35,869 nucleotides of DNA from Mesonia oceanica (GTDB lineage: Bacteria; Bacteroidota; Bacteroidia; Flavobacteriales; Flavobacteriaceae): positions 1-35,869 of the forward strand of contig NZ_CABVMM010000020.1 in the NCBI RefSeq assembly GCF_902499555.1. Reading direction: 5' to 3'. The translations under genes and the position numbers were made by a program. This document shows positions 1 to 7,696 of this stretch, piece after piece (position 1 is the first letter of the stretch; each line of letters begins with the position of its first letter). The notes below the pieces were generated by a model. That model saw only the letters and a program-made list of their open reading frames with translations, was not told where the DNA came from and made no database searches.

Positions 1-20
1 CCCTATCCCTAAAGCGGGTG

Positions 21-53
21 CAAATATACAACCCTTTTTCCTCTAAAAACAAA
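21..53 (-). promoter_or_regulatory. Leftward Bacteroidota-type promoter at the window edge
   Basis: Read on the minus strand there is TTTG (50-53), a 21-base spacer, then TATATTTG (21-28), an exact match to the TAnnTTTG -7 element with a -33 TTTG at a normal spacing. Transcription would start near base 14-16 and leave the window to the left, so the gene it serves is not visible. The rest of 1-137 shows no gene. Confidence 0.65.
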
Positions 54-137
54 CTTTTCTTTAAGTTTATTTTAAGCTTTTTTAACCTTAGCGGGTAATG
101 CCTTAATTTCCAGAAGCATTGAACCCCAAAAAAATTA

Positions 138-2126
138 CTACAAAAAGAAGTTCCACACCAAACCAAAGCGGATCACAAAGTCACGGTAAGGTTGTGAGGG
201 GGCAGAGTAGTTGTTGTTTCCCTCGAATATTGTAGAGAAATTCTCTAATTTCAAGAATATTCGAGTTTGGTCTACTTTACCATTAAAAAAGAAGTCAGCC
301 CTATAAAAACCACCTAGTTCTTGTTTATTTTGCACATAAAACTCTGCTAGAACAGGATCATAGCCATCTGCCATAAAACTGGTAAAATAATTAAATGTAA
401 AGCCCATATTAAGATAAAGTGCTTTATTGAACCAGTAATCTTCATAATAGAAAGAATGCCTAGTTACAAAATCTGGTACACGAAATACTTCTTCACCACT
501 AAAAACATTTTGATACATTATGGTATTATCCAAACTAAATCTCCAGTATTCAAATTTTCGACTGGCTTTAAGTTTAAGGTAACCTATATTCCCATTGTAT
601 TGATATGGGGTAATCAATGTATCTGCTTCTGTCCCCTCTACTTCATTATCCCTCAATCCGAAATAAGTATAATTATTAATTTGACTTAGACTAGCGGAAA
701 CGTTCGCTATTTTTTTCGATTTTAAGTCAATATTTAAATCTTGCTTTTGGACGTTATCAAAATTGTTATACCAATTGTAATTTACATAATCACTTTGATA
801 GAGTAGAAAGTTAAAATTTGGAGCACTAGAATTAATAACCAAAGAAGCATCGACTTTATTATTTTCATCTAAGCGGTAACCGGCATTTGCTTTTAGGTAA
901 TTTCCCGAGAACTCATCAGAAAGGTTAACCATAGCATCTCCGGAAAGCTGAAAGCCTCCTATTTTCTTTTTATACCTTCCGCCTACAGAAAACACATCTC
1001 CTTTTAACCGATTAGGGATAACTCTAGCAGATTCATTTAAATCACCTAATATTAATTTTTTGCTATACCCATAATTATAATTACTGTACTTAGCCTGAAA
1101 GGTCAACTCTCCCAAAATAGTATTTTGATATTGTGCATAGACCAAATTGGAAACCCGCTGATATTCTACTTCGTCTCGAAGGTTAGTGTTTTTATAGGAA
1201 GCTCCAAATCCAGCAAAAGGGGTATTTTGACTGTACCTATATTCTTTATCTGTAAAATTTAATTGATGCCCTATTCTTATTTGATTATTTTCTGTAGAAT
1301 CATTTCCTTTAACGACTTTGTAGTTATGCTTTAAGAAAAAACGTTTGGTATAAAGCATATTTTCAGCATCTTTAAAATTAACCGGCAATAACGATCGGTC
1401 ATCAAACTCTTCTTCTTTTGAACGGTAACTAATATTTCCTTGGCGCGTTAACCCACCGTTTTCCTCATTACCGGTATCTTGTGATACAAAATGCGTTTTT
1501 AAATCGTAACGATTGTTTTTAGTCTGGTAATTCACCGTAAACCGGAAAGCTCCTTGACTCGACATTACATGTTGGTACTTTCCTAATGAACGCAATCCAC
1601 GATAAGCAATTGAGATGTTAAGTCGCGGCGTCATATTGGTAGTAAAAAAAGCATTTACATTTTGCCCTTGCTCGAAAGTAGTTTTAAAAAACAGTTCGGT
1701 TAAAGGGGTAGGTACATGGTAATAGAAAATATCATCTACCTTATAATAACTAAAATGTTTAGCCCGCGCCCCTATGTCCGGCAATAAATCTACCTCATCA
1801 AAATTATAAGCTAAAGAAGTATACGCGTGCCCAACATTGGCAAAAGACAATAATTCAAAATTATCTTTCCGCAAATAATTAAACTTATAGTCTTTATAGA
1901 TGGTAAGTGTGGTATCTACATAAGTAGTATCATTTTCTACCGAAATAATTTTATAATCTTCAATAGGGGGTTTTTCCCGATTGTCGATTACTGTTTTTTG
2001 AGGATCGCCAATATCTCTATTGGAAGTATTTCCCATTACACCTCCTCCATCTCTGCGTAAATCAACTTGCGAAAATCCTTCAGCAGAAAAAAGAATAAGT
2101 AAAAGTATAATTGTGTATCTCACCAT
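138..2126 (-). CDS. Putative outer-membrane porin (Porin_10-like)
   Basis: A 662-aa protein beginning MVRYTIILLLILFSAEGFSQ, a signal peptide with a cleavage site after FSQ. The body is rich in alternating aromatic/polar beta-strand stretches and ends in VWNFFL, an aromatic C-terminus typical of outer-membrane barrels. It resembles the 'putative porin' family of Bacteroidota (Porin_10); the solute is unknown. An upstream in-frame ATG at 2204 would add 26 residues before the signal peptide and lies upstream of the -7 element at 2144-2151, so the start at 2126 is preferred. It is transcribed alone and is divergent from rnhB. Family assignment is from recognition of overall pattern, not a search. 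Confidence 0.8.
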   Translation of the reverse strand: MVRYTIILLLILFSAEGFSQVDLRRDGGGVMGNTSNRDIGDPQKTVIDNREKPPIEDYKIISVENDTTYVDTTLTIYKDYKFNYLRKDNFELLSFANVGHAYTSLAYNFDEVDLLPDIGARAKHFSYYKVDDIFYYHVPTPLTELFFKTTFEQGQNVNAFFTTNMTPRLNISIAYRGLRSLGKYQHVMSSQGAFRFTVNYQTKNNRYDLKTHFVSQDTGNEENGGLTRQGNISYRSKEEEFDDRSLLPVNFKDAENMLYTKRFFLKHNYKVVKGNDSTENNQIRIGHQLNFTDKEYRYSQNTPFAGFGASYKNTNLRDEVEYQRVSNLVYAQYQNTILGELTFQAKYSNYNYGYSKKLILGDLNESARVIPNRLKGDVFSVGGRYKKKIGGFQLSGDAMVNLSDEFSGNYLKANAGYRLDENNKVDASLVINSSAPNFNFLLYQSDYVNYNWYNNFDNVQKQDLNIDLKSKKIANVSASLSQINNYTYFGLRDNEVEGTEADTLITPYQYNGNIGYLKLKASRKFEYWRFSLDNTIMYQNVFSGEEVFRVPDFVTRHSFYYEDYWFNKALYLNMGFTFNYFTSFMADGYDPVLAEFYVQNKQELGGFYRADFFFNGKVDQTRIFLKLENFSTIFEGNNNYSAPSQPYRDFVIRFGLVWNFFL

Positions 2127-2143
2127 AAATCTGATAACTGCGG

Positions 2144-2151
2144 CAAAAGTA
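2144..2151 (-). promoter_or_regulatory. -7 element of the porin gene
   Basis: TACTTTTG on the minus strand fits TAnnTTTG exactly and lies 17 bases before the ATG at 2126. It decides the start of the porin, because the longer ORF would begin upstream of it. No convincing -33 TTG at 17-23 bases was found. Confidence 0.55.
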
Positions 2152-2214
2152 TAATTTTTTAACGAATGTAAATTTGAATAATTGCCAAAGAATGACAAGA
2201 ACAAGCAAAATGTT

Positions 2215-2222
2215 TAAATTTG
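2215..2222 (+). promoter_or_regulatory. -7 element of rnhB
   Basis: TAAATTTG fits TAnnTTTG and ends only four bases before the rnhB ATG at 2227. If this is the real promoter, the transcript would be leaderless or nearly so. There is no good -33 element, so this is tentative. Confidence 0.4.
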
Positions 2223-2226
2223 CGGT

Positions 2227-2826
2227 ATGCTTAAATTAAAATGTAAGGTAGATTTAATTGAATGCGGTACCGATGAAGCCGGAAGAGGTTGCTTGGCGGG
2301 ACCGGTTACCGCTGCTGCCGTAATCCTAAAAGATGATTTTAAAAATGAAATTTTAAATGATTCCAAACAGCTTTCTGAAAAAAACAGGAATAGTTTACGA
2401 AGTCTTATTGAAAAGGAATCGCTTTGTTTTGGGGTTACGCATGTGATGATGGAAGAAATCGATGAAATTAATATCTTAAACGCTTCTATTTTAGGAATGC
2501 ACCGTTCTATAGAAAAATTACAAACATCCCCCGAACATATTGCAGTAGATGGCAATAAATTTAAACCTCTTGGCGATATCCCTTACGAGTGTGTGATAAA
2601 AGGCGATGGTAAATTTTTAAATATTGCTGCCGCTTCCATACTTGCTAAAACATATAGAGATGAGTTTATGGCAAAAATTCACGAGGAATTTCCCATGTAT
2701 AATTGGAAAAAGAACAAAGGTTATCCTACACGTGAACATCGGGAAGCTATTCAAAAATATGGTATTACTAAATATCATCGAAAAAGTTTTCGGTTATTAC
2801 CGGATCAGCTTAGCCTAGAATTATAA
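2227..2826 (+). CDS. rnhB: Ribonuclease HII
   Basis: A 199-aa protein, normal length for RNase HII, which cleaves the RNA strand of RNA/DNA hybrids and starts removal of single ribonucleotides from DNA in the cytoplasm. The metal-binding signature DEAGRG is at residues 16-21 (D16, E17), followed by GPVTAAAV. D108 lies in AVDGN, and the conserved helix AAASILAKTYRD carries the last acidic residue near 145. It is followed after 71 bases by the lipoprotein gene on the same strand, so the two may be cotranscribed. The start is fixed by the short distance from the N-terminus to DEAGRG. Confidence 0.97.
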   Translation: MLKLKCKVDLIECGTDEAGRGCLAGPVTAAAVILKDDFKNEILNDSKQLSEKNRNSLRSLIEKESLCFGVTHVMMEEIDEINILNASILGMHRSIEKLQTSPEHIAVDGNKFKPLGDIPYECVIKGDGKFLNIAAASILAKTYRDEFMAKIHEEFPMYNWKKNKGYPTREHREAIQKYGITKYHRKSFRLLPDQLSLEL

Positions 2827-2897
2827 CCGACTTTAATTTTTGTTTAACAGAAAAGACCAACAATCCTACTAATTTTATAAAAAAACTGATATTTCTT

Positions 2898-5366
2898 ATG
2901 AAGAAAATCCTCTTGTACTTTGCATTAATAATTAGTTTCATTGCTTGTGAAGAAGAGACCAAAGCTCCGTCTGAGCTTTTCAGTTTTATCCCGCCCAATA
3001 CGGCGGTGATTTTAAAAAGTGATAATTTAAAGGATTTTACTGAAGCAATTGCTGAAAATGATTTGTTGACGAATAACAACAAATCCAAAGCTTATTCGGT
3101 TTTTAAAGAACCTCTTCAAGTTTTACAGTATATTACTTTAAGTAAGGAGAGTTTGATTTGCTTTAATAAAGTAGGCAGAAAAGAAATTGCCGTTACCTTG
3201 CTTACCGATGAAGAACCTAGTATTCAATTGGATAGTATTGCTAATAAAAAAGTAGAAACCTTTAAATACGACAACAGCGAAATTAAAAAATACACCTTGG
3301 AAGGCATTGAAACATTCAGCACCAAACTGAATAATATTTTCGTGTATAGTTCTTCTAAACTGGTTTTAGAAAATATTATCAGGATTTTTGATAATCAGTT
3401 ACCACAAGACCCCACCTTAGAGAAAATTTACCAAGCTGCTTCGGGAGATCATTCCTTTTTTATTAATCATGAAGAGTTCAATAAAATTTATCCTTTATTC
3501 TTTCCGAACGGGAGTAGTCGTTTTTTAGCTAATTTTTCAGATTGGACGGTACTTGATTTTGAAATTGATGAAGATGAGATCCATTGGAATGGAGTTTCTT
3601 CAGCAACTATCCAAAACCAGCGTCTACTAAATTTATTTCAAGGGATTGAACCGCAAACCAATGAAGTAGCCGAAGTAGTTCCTAATAATGCCTTAGGCTT
3701 TTCTTCCTTTAGCTACGATAGTTTTGAAAATTTAAAGGCAAATTTAACTGAGTTTAAATCCCAAGATTTGGCTCCGCTAAAAAATGAAAGTCTTTTTAAT
3801 GCAGTACAAGAAGTAGGAACTATTTATTTTGAAGAAGAAAAAGCTATTGTTTTAAATACCATTGATGCCACCATTGCCGCTGATGCATTAGTAGCATATC
3901 GAGATGTAGCTGAAGATTTTCGAGGGATTGATATTTTTCATTTCCCGGATAGTGATAATTTATATGAAGCCTACCAACCGCTTATCAAACAGAAAAGTCT
4001 AAAGTTTTATGCACAGATTGATCATTTCTTCGTGTTTGCTAATAATTTAACCACGCTCGAAAACATCATTGCCAATTACCAAAACAGAACGGTGCTGGCC
4101 AATTACCCTGCTTATTTAAACACCAAAGATGAACTTAGCGATGAAGCTTCCCTTTTATTTGTAGGAATTAACGAAAATCTAAAAGAACACTTAGCTCATC
4201 AAGTAGAAGCAGATTTAAGTAAAGACGTACAAAATTTAAAACTTGGTGATTTTAAAGTAAGTGCCTTACAATTTATTTACGATAATAACTTTGCTCATGT
4301 GAATGCACTTCTTCAAAAATCTGAAGCTAAGAATACAGGACAAAGTATTAATCAAATTACCAGTATAAAATTACCAGAAGCCATAGCCAATAGACCTCAA
4401 TTTGTAAAAAACTGGGGGACCAAAGAAATGGAAATTGCCGTACAAGATGAAACGAATGTACTTTACCTTTATAAAAACAATGGTGAATTGCATTGGAAAA
4501 AACAATTGGACAGTAGAATTGTAGGCGATATTCAACAAATAGATATTTATAATAATGGTAGGTTACAACATATTTTTGCTACGCAAAATCAAGTTTATAT
4601 TTTAGATAGAAATGGAAATAACGTAAAGCCTTTCCCTAAAAAATTCAATAACACCATTACGCAAGAACTTTCTGTTTTTGATTACGATAATAACAGTAAG
4701 TATAGATTTGTAACCACTCAAGGTAACCGGGTAGATATGTTTACCAAAGAAGGAAAAGACGTAAAAGGCTTTAAATTTTCTAAAACAGATTCTGAAATCC
4801 TACAAGCTCCAAAGCATATTAGAATTGGAAGGAAGGATTACATTTTGGTAAGCGAAGCAAACGGAAATTTACATATCTTAAGCAGGACCGGTGAAACCCG
4901 TGTTCCTACTCAAAAAGAATTTCAATTTTCTAACAATAAATGGTATCAGTACCAAAACCTATTTACCACCACCAATTTAAAGGGCGAATTGGTACAGGTG
5001 AATGAAAGTGGAAAAAACACGAAGAAAGATTTAAAACTTACCGAAAATCACAACTTGGTGGCCAATAATACTATTCTCGTCACTTTTAATGAAAACGAAT
5101 TGAGCATCAACGGGAAGATTGTCAATTTAGATTATGGCTTATACACCGAACCTCAACTTATCGAAATAAACAATAAAGCTTACATCGCTATTACGGATAC
5201 GCAAACCAGTAAGGTTTATGTTTTTGATAAAGATGCCAATTTAATTTCTGGGTTTCCGGTATATGGTAATTCTCAAATAAGCTTGGCGAATATGGATAAC
5301 CGCGGAAAGTTAGAATTCTGCGTAAAAGGGGAAGATAATAGCGTATTGATTTATCAGATGAATTAG
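2898..5366 (+). CDS. Large lipoprotein with a propeller-like C-terminal half
   Basis: An 822-aa protein with a type II signal peptide: MKKILLYFALIISFIAC, lipidated at C17, followed at once by EEE. Acidic residues directly after the cysteine resemble the lipoprotein export signal that places Bacteroidota lipoproteins on the cell surface, so a surface location is possible (inference). Residues about 25-460 contain repeated segments about tolerating or measuring a ligand that I cannot name. Residues about 490-822 look like a beta-propeller of the PQQ/VCBS type, with repeated blades such as VYILDRNGNNVKPFPKKF and VYVFDKDANLISGFPV. The gene stops at 5366, directly abutting the lipB stop on the other strand. 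Function unknown. Confidence 0.85.
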   Translation: MKKILLYFALIISFIACEEETKAPSELFSFIPPNTAVILKSDNLKDFTEAIAENDLLTNNNKSKAYSVFKEPLQVLQYITLSKESLICFNKVGRKEIAVTLLTDEEPSIQLDSIANKKVETFKYDNSEIKKYTLEGIETFSTKLNNIFVYSSSKLVLENIIRIFDNQLPQDPTLEKIYQAASGDHSFFINHEEFNKIYPLFFPNGSSRFLANFSDWTVLDFEIDEDEIHWNGVSSATIQNQRLLNLFQGIEPQTNEVAEVVPNNALGFSSFSYDSFENLKANLTEFKSQDLAPLKNESLFNAVQEVGTIYFEEEKAIVLNTIDATIAADALVAYRDVAEDFRGIDIFHFPDSDNLYEAYQPLIKQKSLKFYAQIDHFFVFANNLTTLENIIANYQNRTVLANYPAYLNTKDELSDEASLLFVGINENLKEHLAHQVEADLSKDVQNLKLGDFKVSALQFIYDNNFAHVNALLQKSEAKNTGQSINQITSIKLPEAIANRPQFVKNWGTKEMEIAVQDETNVLYLYKNNGELHWKKQLDSRIVGDIQQIDIYNNGRLQHIFATQNQVYILDRNGNNVKPFPKKFNNTITQELSVFDYDNNSKYRFVTTQGNRVDMFTKEGKDVKGFKFSKTDSEILQAPKHIRIGRKDYILVSEANGNLHILSRTGETRVPTQKEFQFSNNKWYQYQNLFTTTNLKGELVQVNESGKNTKKDLKLTENHNLVANNTILVTFNENELSINGKIVNLDYGLYTEPQLIEINNKAYIAITDTQTSKVYVFDKDANLISGFPVYGNSQISLANMDNRGKLEFCVKGEDNSVLIYQMN

Positions 5367-6071
5367 TTATTCTTGAATAATCTCTGCTTCAAAAAGCTCA
5401 GCAAAATGTTTGAGCAATTTTTCTTTCACTTCAGGAATGCTCACTTCAGCTTTGCCTAATTCAACATTTAAAGAAGTCACGGCCTTTCCTTTAATTCCGC
5501 AAGGAATCATATTGTCAAAATAGCCTAAATCTGCATTTACATTGAGGGCAAAACCGTGCATGGTCACCCATCTACTGGCACGAACACCCATCGCACAAAT
5601 TTTACGGGCAAAAGGCGTTCCCACATCCAACCAAACGCCGGTTTCCCCCTTGCTTCGTTCCGCTTTGATGTCATATTCAGCTAAGGTTCTAATCACCATT
5701 TCTTCAAGGAAACGGAGGTATTTATGAATATCGGTAAAAAAATTATCCAAATCTAAAATGGGGTAACCTACAATTTGTCCGGGACCGTGATAAGTAATAT
5801 CCCCTCCCCGATTCACTTTATAAAAAGTCGCATTTTTAGTAGCGAGTTCTTCTTCAGAAATTAAAAGATTCGAAAAATCACCACTTTTCCCTAAGGTGTA
5901 CACATGCGGATGTTCTACATAAAGAAAGTGATTTTGAGTAGGAATGTTTTGATGTTCCTTTCGGTTGCTGCTTTTAATTTGAAGTATTTCCTGAAATAGT
6001 TCTTCTTGAAAATCCCAGGTTTCTTTATAATCTTTTACTCCTAATTCTTGTACAGCGACCTTCTTGTTCAT
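5367..6071 (-). CDS. lipB: Lipoyl(octanoyl) transferase
   Basis: A 234-aa cytosolic enzyme that moves octanoyl from acyl carrier protein to lipoyl domains of 2-oxoacid dehydrogenases and the glycine cleavage system. Family features visible: HPHVYTLGKSG, NRGGDITYHGPGQIVGYPI (the RGGxxTxHGPGQ signature), GVWL, KICAMGVRASRWVTMHG (lysine of the active site) and IPCGIKGKAVTSL with the catalytic cysteine in IPCGI. The ORF is open further upstream to 6164, but the start at 6071 is chosen because it gives the usual N-terminus and overlaps the stop of the Pmp3-like gene as ATGA. That overlap suggests translational coupling. The stop abuts the convergent lipoprotein gene with no bases between them. Confidence 0.96.
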   Translation of the reverse strand: MNKKVAVQELGVKDYKETWDFQEELFQEILQIKSSNRKEHQNIPTQNHFLYVEHPHVYTLGKSGDFSNLLISEEELATKNATFYKVNRGGDITYHGPGQIVGYPILDLDNFFTDIHKYLRFLEEMVIRTLAEYDIKAERSKGETGVWLDVGTPFARKICAMGVRASRWVTMHGFALNVNADLGYFDNMIPCGIKGKAVTSLNVELGKAEVSIPEVKEKLLKHFAELFEAEIIQE

Positions 6072-6226
6072 CGATTTGGATTGTTTAAAATGATGAGTGC
6101 AGCGATGACGCCGGGTATCCAACCTAAAAGTGTGAGAATAATCACGATTAGCACTGAACCGCAACCTTTATCTAAAACTGAAAGCGGAGGAAATATAACC
6201 GCTAAAATAACTCGCCAAACACTCAT
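6068..6226 (-). CDS. Small Pmp3/YqaE-family membrane protein
   Basis: A 52-aa protein read from ATG at 6226: it begins MSVWRVILAVIFPPLSVLDK, continues GCGSVLIVIILTLLGWIPGV and ends IAALIILNNPNR. Two hydrophobic segments around a short polar turn, the FPP motif, GCG, the LGWIPG motif and the terminal NNPNR are hallmarks of the Pmp3/YqaE (UPF0057) family, small inner-membrane proteins linked in other organisms to salt and membrane-potential stress. The stop TGA overlaps the lipB ATG (ATGA), so both genes are one transcription unit under the -7 element at 6234-6241. Role here is inferred from family only. Confidence 0.93.
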   Translation of the reverse strand: MSVWRVILAVIFPPLSVLDKGCGSVLIVIILTLLGWIPGVIAALIILNNPNR

Positions 6227-6233
6227 TTGCCTG

Positions 6234-6264
6234 CAAAGTTACAATTAATTTTTTCAGTTAAAAA
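6234..6264 (-). promoter_or_regulatory. Promoter of the Pmp3-lipB unit
   Basis: Minus-strand TAACTTTG (6234-6241) matches TAnnTTTG and lies seven bases before the ATG at 6226. A TTTG sits upstream after a 23-base spacer, at the upper end of the accepted range. Confidence 0.55.
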
Positions 6265-6265
6265 C

Positions 6266-6300
6266 AAAAAACCTCAACACCAAAAGTATTGAGGTTTTTA
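6266..6300 (-). terminator. Intrinsic terminator of the T9SS type A gene
   Basis: ACCTCAA (6271-6277) pairs with TTGAGGT (6289-6295) around an 11-base loop; flanking A and T runs extend the stem to 11 pairs and give a T-run in the minus direction. It lies about 80 bases downstream of the stop at 6383. Confidence 0.65.
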
Positions 6301-6340
6301 AATTTCTATTGTTATAAAGATTTAATCGTATTTCAACGTC

Positions 6341-6362
6341 ACCCTGAATTTATTTTCAGGGT
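6341..6362. repeat. Short intergenic palindrome, ACCCTGAA type
   Basis: ACCCTGAA (6341-6348) and TTCAGGGT (6355-6362) form a perfect 8-bp stem around TTTATT, followed by CTC. The same arrangement with CTC recurs at 21906-21929, and a decayed relative occurs near 9401. It lies just past the 3' end of the T9SS type A gene. Confidence 0.6.
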
Positions 6363-6382
6363 CTCCTATTTAAAATCTTATT

Positions 6383-7570
6383 TTATTCAACAATTAATTT
6401 TCTTACTATTTCTGATTCTCCTGAATGAAGTTGAAGAAAATAAACTCCACTGGATAATTCAGAAATATTTAGTTGATTCGATAGTTCTAATTCTTTTGCC
6501 GAAAAAGTTTTCACTAAGTTTCCTTGTACCGAATAAATCTTTGCACTTTCTAAATCAATTGAATTTTCAGCTACCAAATTTACGATTCCTGAAGTTGGGT
6601 TGGGATAGATAGAGAAATGAGCTCTTTCAAATGCATTTACTGCTAAGGCAACTTCAGCATCTAAATAATCTGGGATACCATTATTATTGATATCGTCATC
6701 GATAGGGTCACCGTTATTGTTGTAATCTTCATCGGCAGTTAAAATCCCATCACCATCATCGTCATCGTCCAAATAATTAGGGATGCCATCGCCATCGGTA
6801 TCGTCATTCGCTAAATTCCCGTCACCTTCATTGATATTATCAAAAGGCCTGTCTTCTTCATCCAAATCATCCCCTACATCTTCTCCTTCATTATCTACTA
6901 AATCACCGTCTTCATCTTCCTCACAAGCTACTACTTCTATTGTAAAGGAAGTAAGGCTATAACAATCACTTCCTGGATTTCCAACTTTCACATAAATTTC
7001 TTGTGGATTGCTAACATTGGTATAAGCTTCAGAATTACTTAACGGATTTACATTTGATTGTGCATCAAATTCATTAATAAAATAATATACTTCTAAATCG
7101 TCTGTTTCTGAATTCTCTAAAATAGTATCTTCTGATTCGGTTAAATCAAAAATTGAGAAATCACCATCCTCGCTACAATGTACAATCCCTACATAAGGAT
7201 TTGCTGGCGGAGTTAGGTATACATATAAATCGACCATTGCAACCGTAAACTCTCCAGCGCTTAAATCTTCTACTCTCACATACAGCACTTGATGAAATGC
7301 TTCTGTATTTTGAAACGAAGTAGGATCTGAAATTTCATTTGCAGGACTTTCGGCATCCATTTGAGTTAAGTGATATGTAAGTTGAAAGTCTTCATTGGCT
7401 TGCCCATTTAGAATAACATCTTGCGTAATGGTCAAATCAAAATAAGCATATCCATCATTATCGTCATCACAAATTTCCAACATAGCATCATTCGCAACTA
7501 CTTGCGAAAACATGAGTAAAGGAAAGCACAAAAATAAAAGTAGTAATTTTTTCATCATATAATTTTTCAT
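6383..7570 (-). CDS. Secreted T9SS type A sorting-domain protein
   Basis: A 395-aa protein with a signal peptide (KKLLLLFLCFPLLMFSQ). Two related domains follow, starting around ICDDDNDGYAYFDLT (about residue 32) and CSEDGDFSIFDLTES (about 130). Residues about 215-305 are an acidic region with repeated DxDxDG-like units (DTDGDGIPNYLDDDDDGDGI) like thrombospondin type 3 calcium-binding repeats. Residues 319-395 are a T9SS type A sorting domain: FSIYPNPTSG, then LSSGVYFLQL, ending VRKLIVE. It is therefore expected to cross the outer membrane through the Por secretion system and be anchored or released. Starts at 7558 or 7555 are equally good. It is divergent from lysS. Its role is unknown. Confidence 0.9.
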   Translation of the reverse strand: MKNYMMKKLLLLFLCFPLLMFSQVVANDAMLEICDDDNDGYAYFDLTITQDVILNGQANEDFQLTYHLTQMDAESPANEISDPTSFQNTEAFHQVLYVRVEDLSAGEFTVAMVDLYVYLTPPANPYVGIVHCSEDGDFSIFDLTESEDTILENSETDDLEVYYFINEFDAQSNVNPLSNSEAYTNVSNPQEIYVKVGNPGSDCYSLTSFTIEVVACEEDEDGDLVDNEGEDVGDDLDEEDRPFDNINEGDGNLANDDTDGDGIPNYLDDDDDGDGILTADEDYNNNGDPIDDDINNNGIPDYLDAEVALAVNAFERAHFSIYPNPTSGIVNLVAENSIDLESAKIYSVQGNLVKTFSAKELELSNQLNISELSSGVYFLQLHSGESEIVRKLIVE

Positions 7571-7637
7571 GTTAGTATATAGATTAAACAGCCTTCTAAA
7601 AAAAACTCCTACTTTTAAATAAGCTTTGTTTTGTTTT

Positions 7638-7669
7638 TTTGATTGCTAACTTCTTAGTAATTATCTTTG
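7638..7669 (+). promoter_or_regulatory. Promoter of lysS
   Basis: TTTG (7638-7641), 20-base spacer, TATCTTTG (7662-7669): a full match to the Bacteroidota sigma-ABfr pattern. The leader to the ATG at 7697 would be about 20 bases. Confidence 0.75.
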
Positions 7670-7696
7670 CCCCTTCAAAAAAACAGAAACTGAATT

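Noticed and set aside
2127..2204. 26-residue N-terminal extension of the porin
   Set aside because: It precedes the signal peptide and lies across a good -7 element, so it is probably not translated.
6072..6164. 31-residue N-terminal extension of LipB
   Set aside because: It is the antiparallel-frame shadow of the Pmp3-like gene on the same strand; the ATG at 6071 with ATGA overlap gives the normal LipB start.
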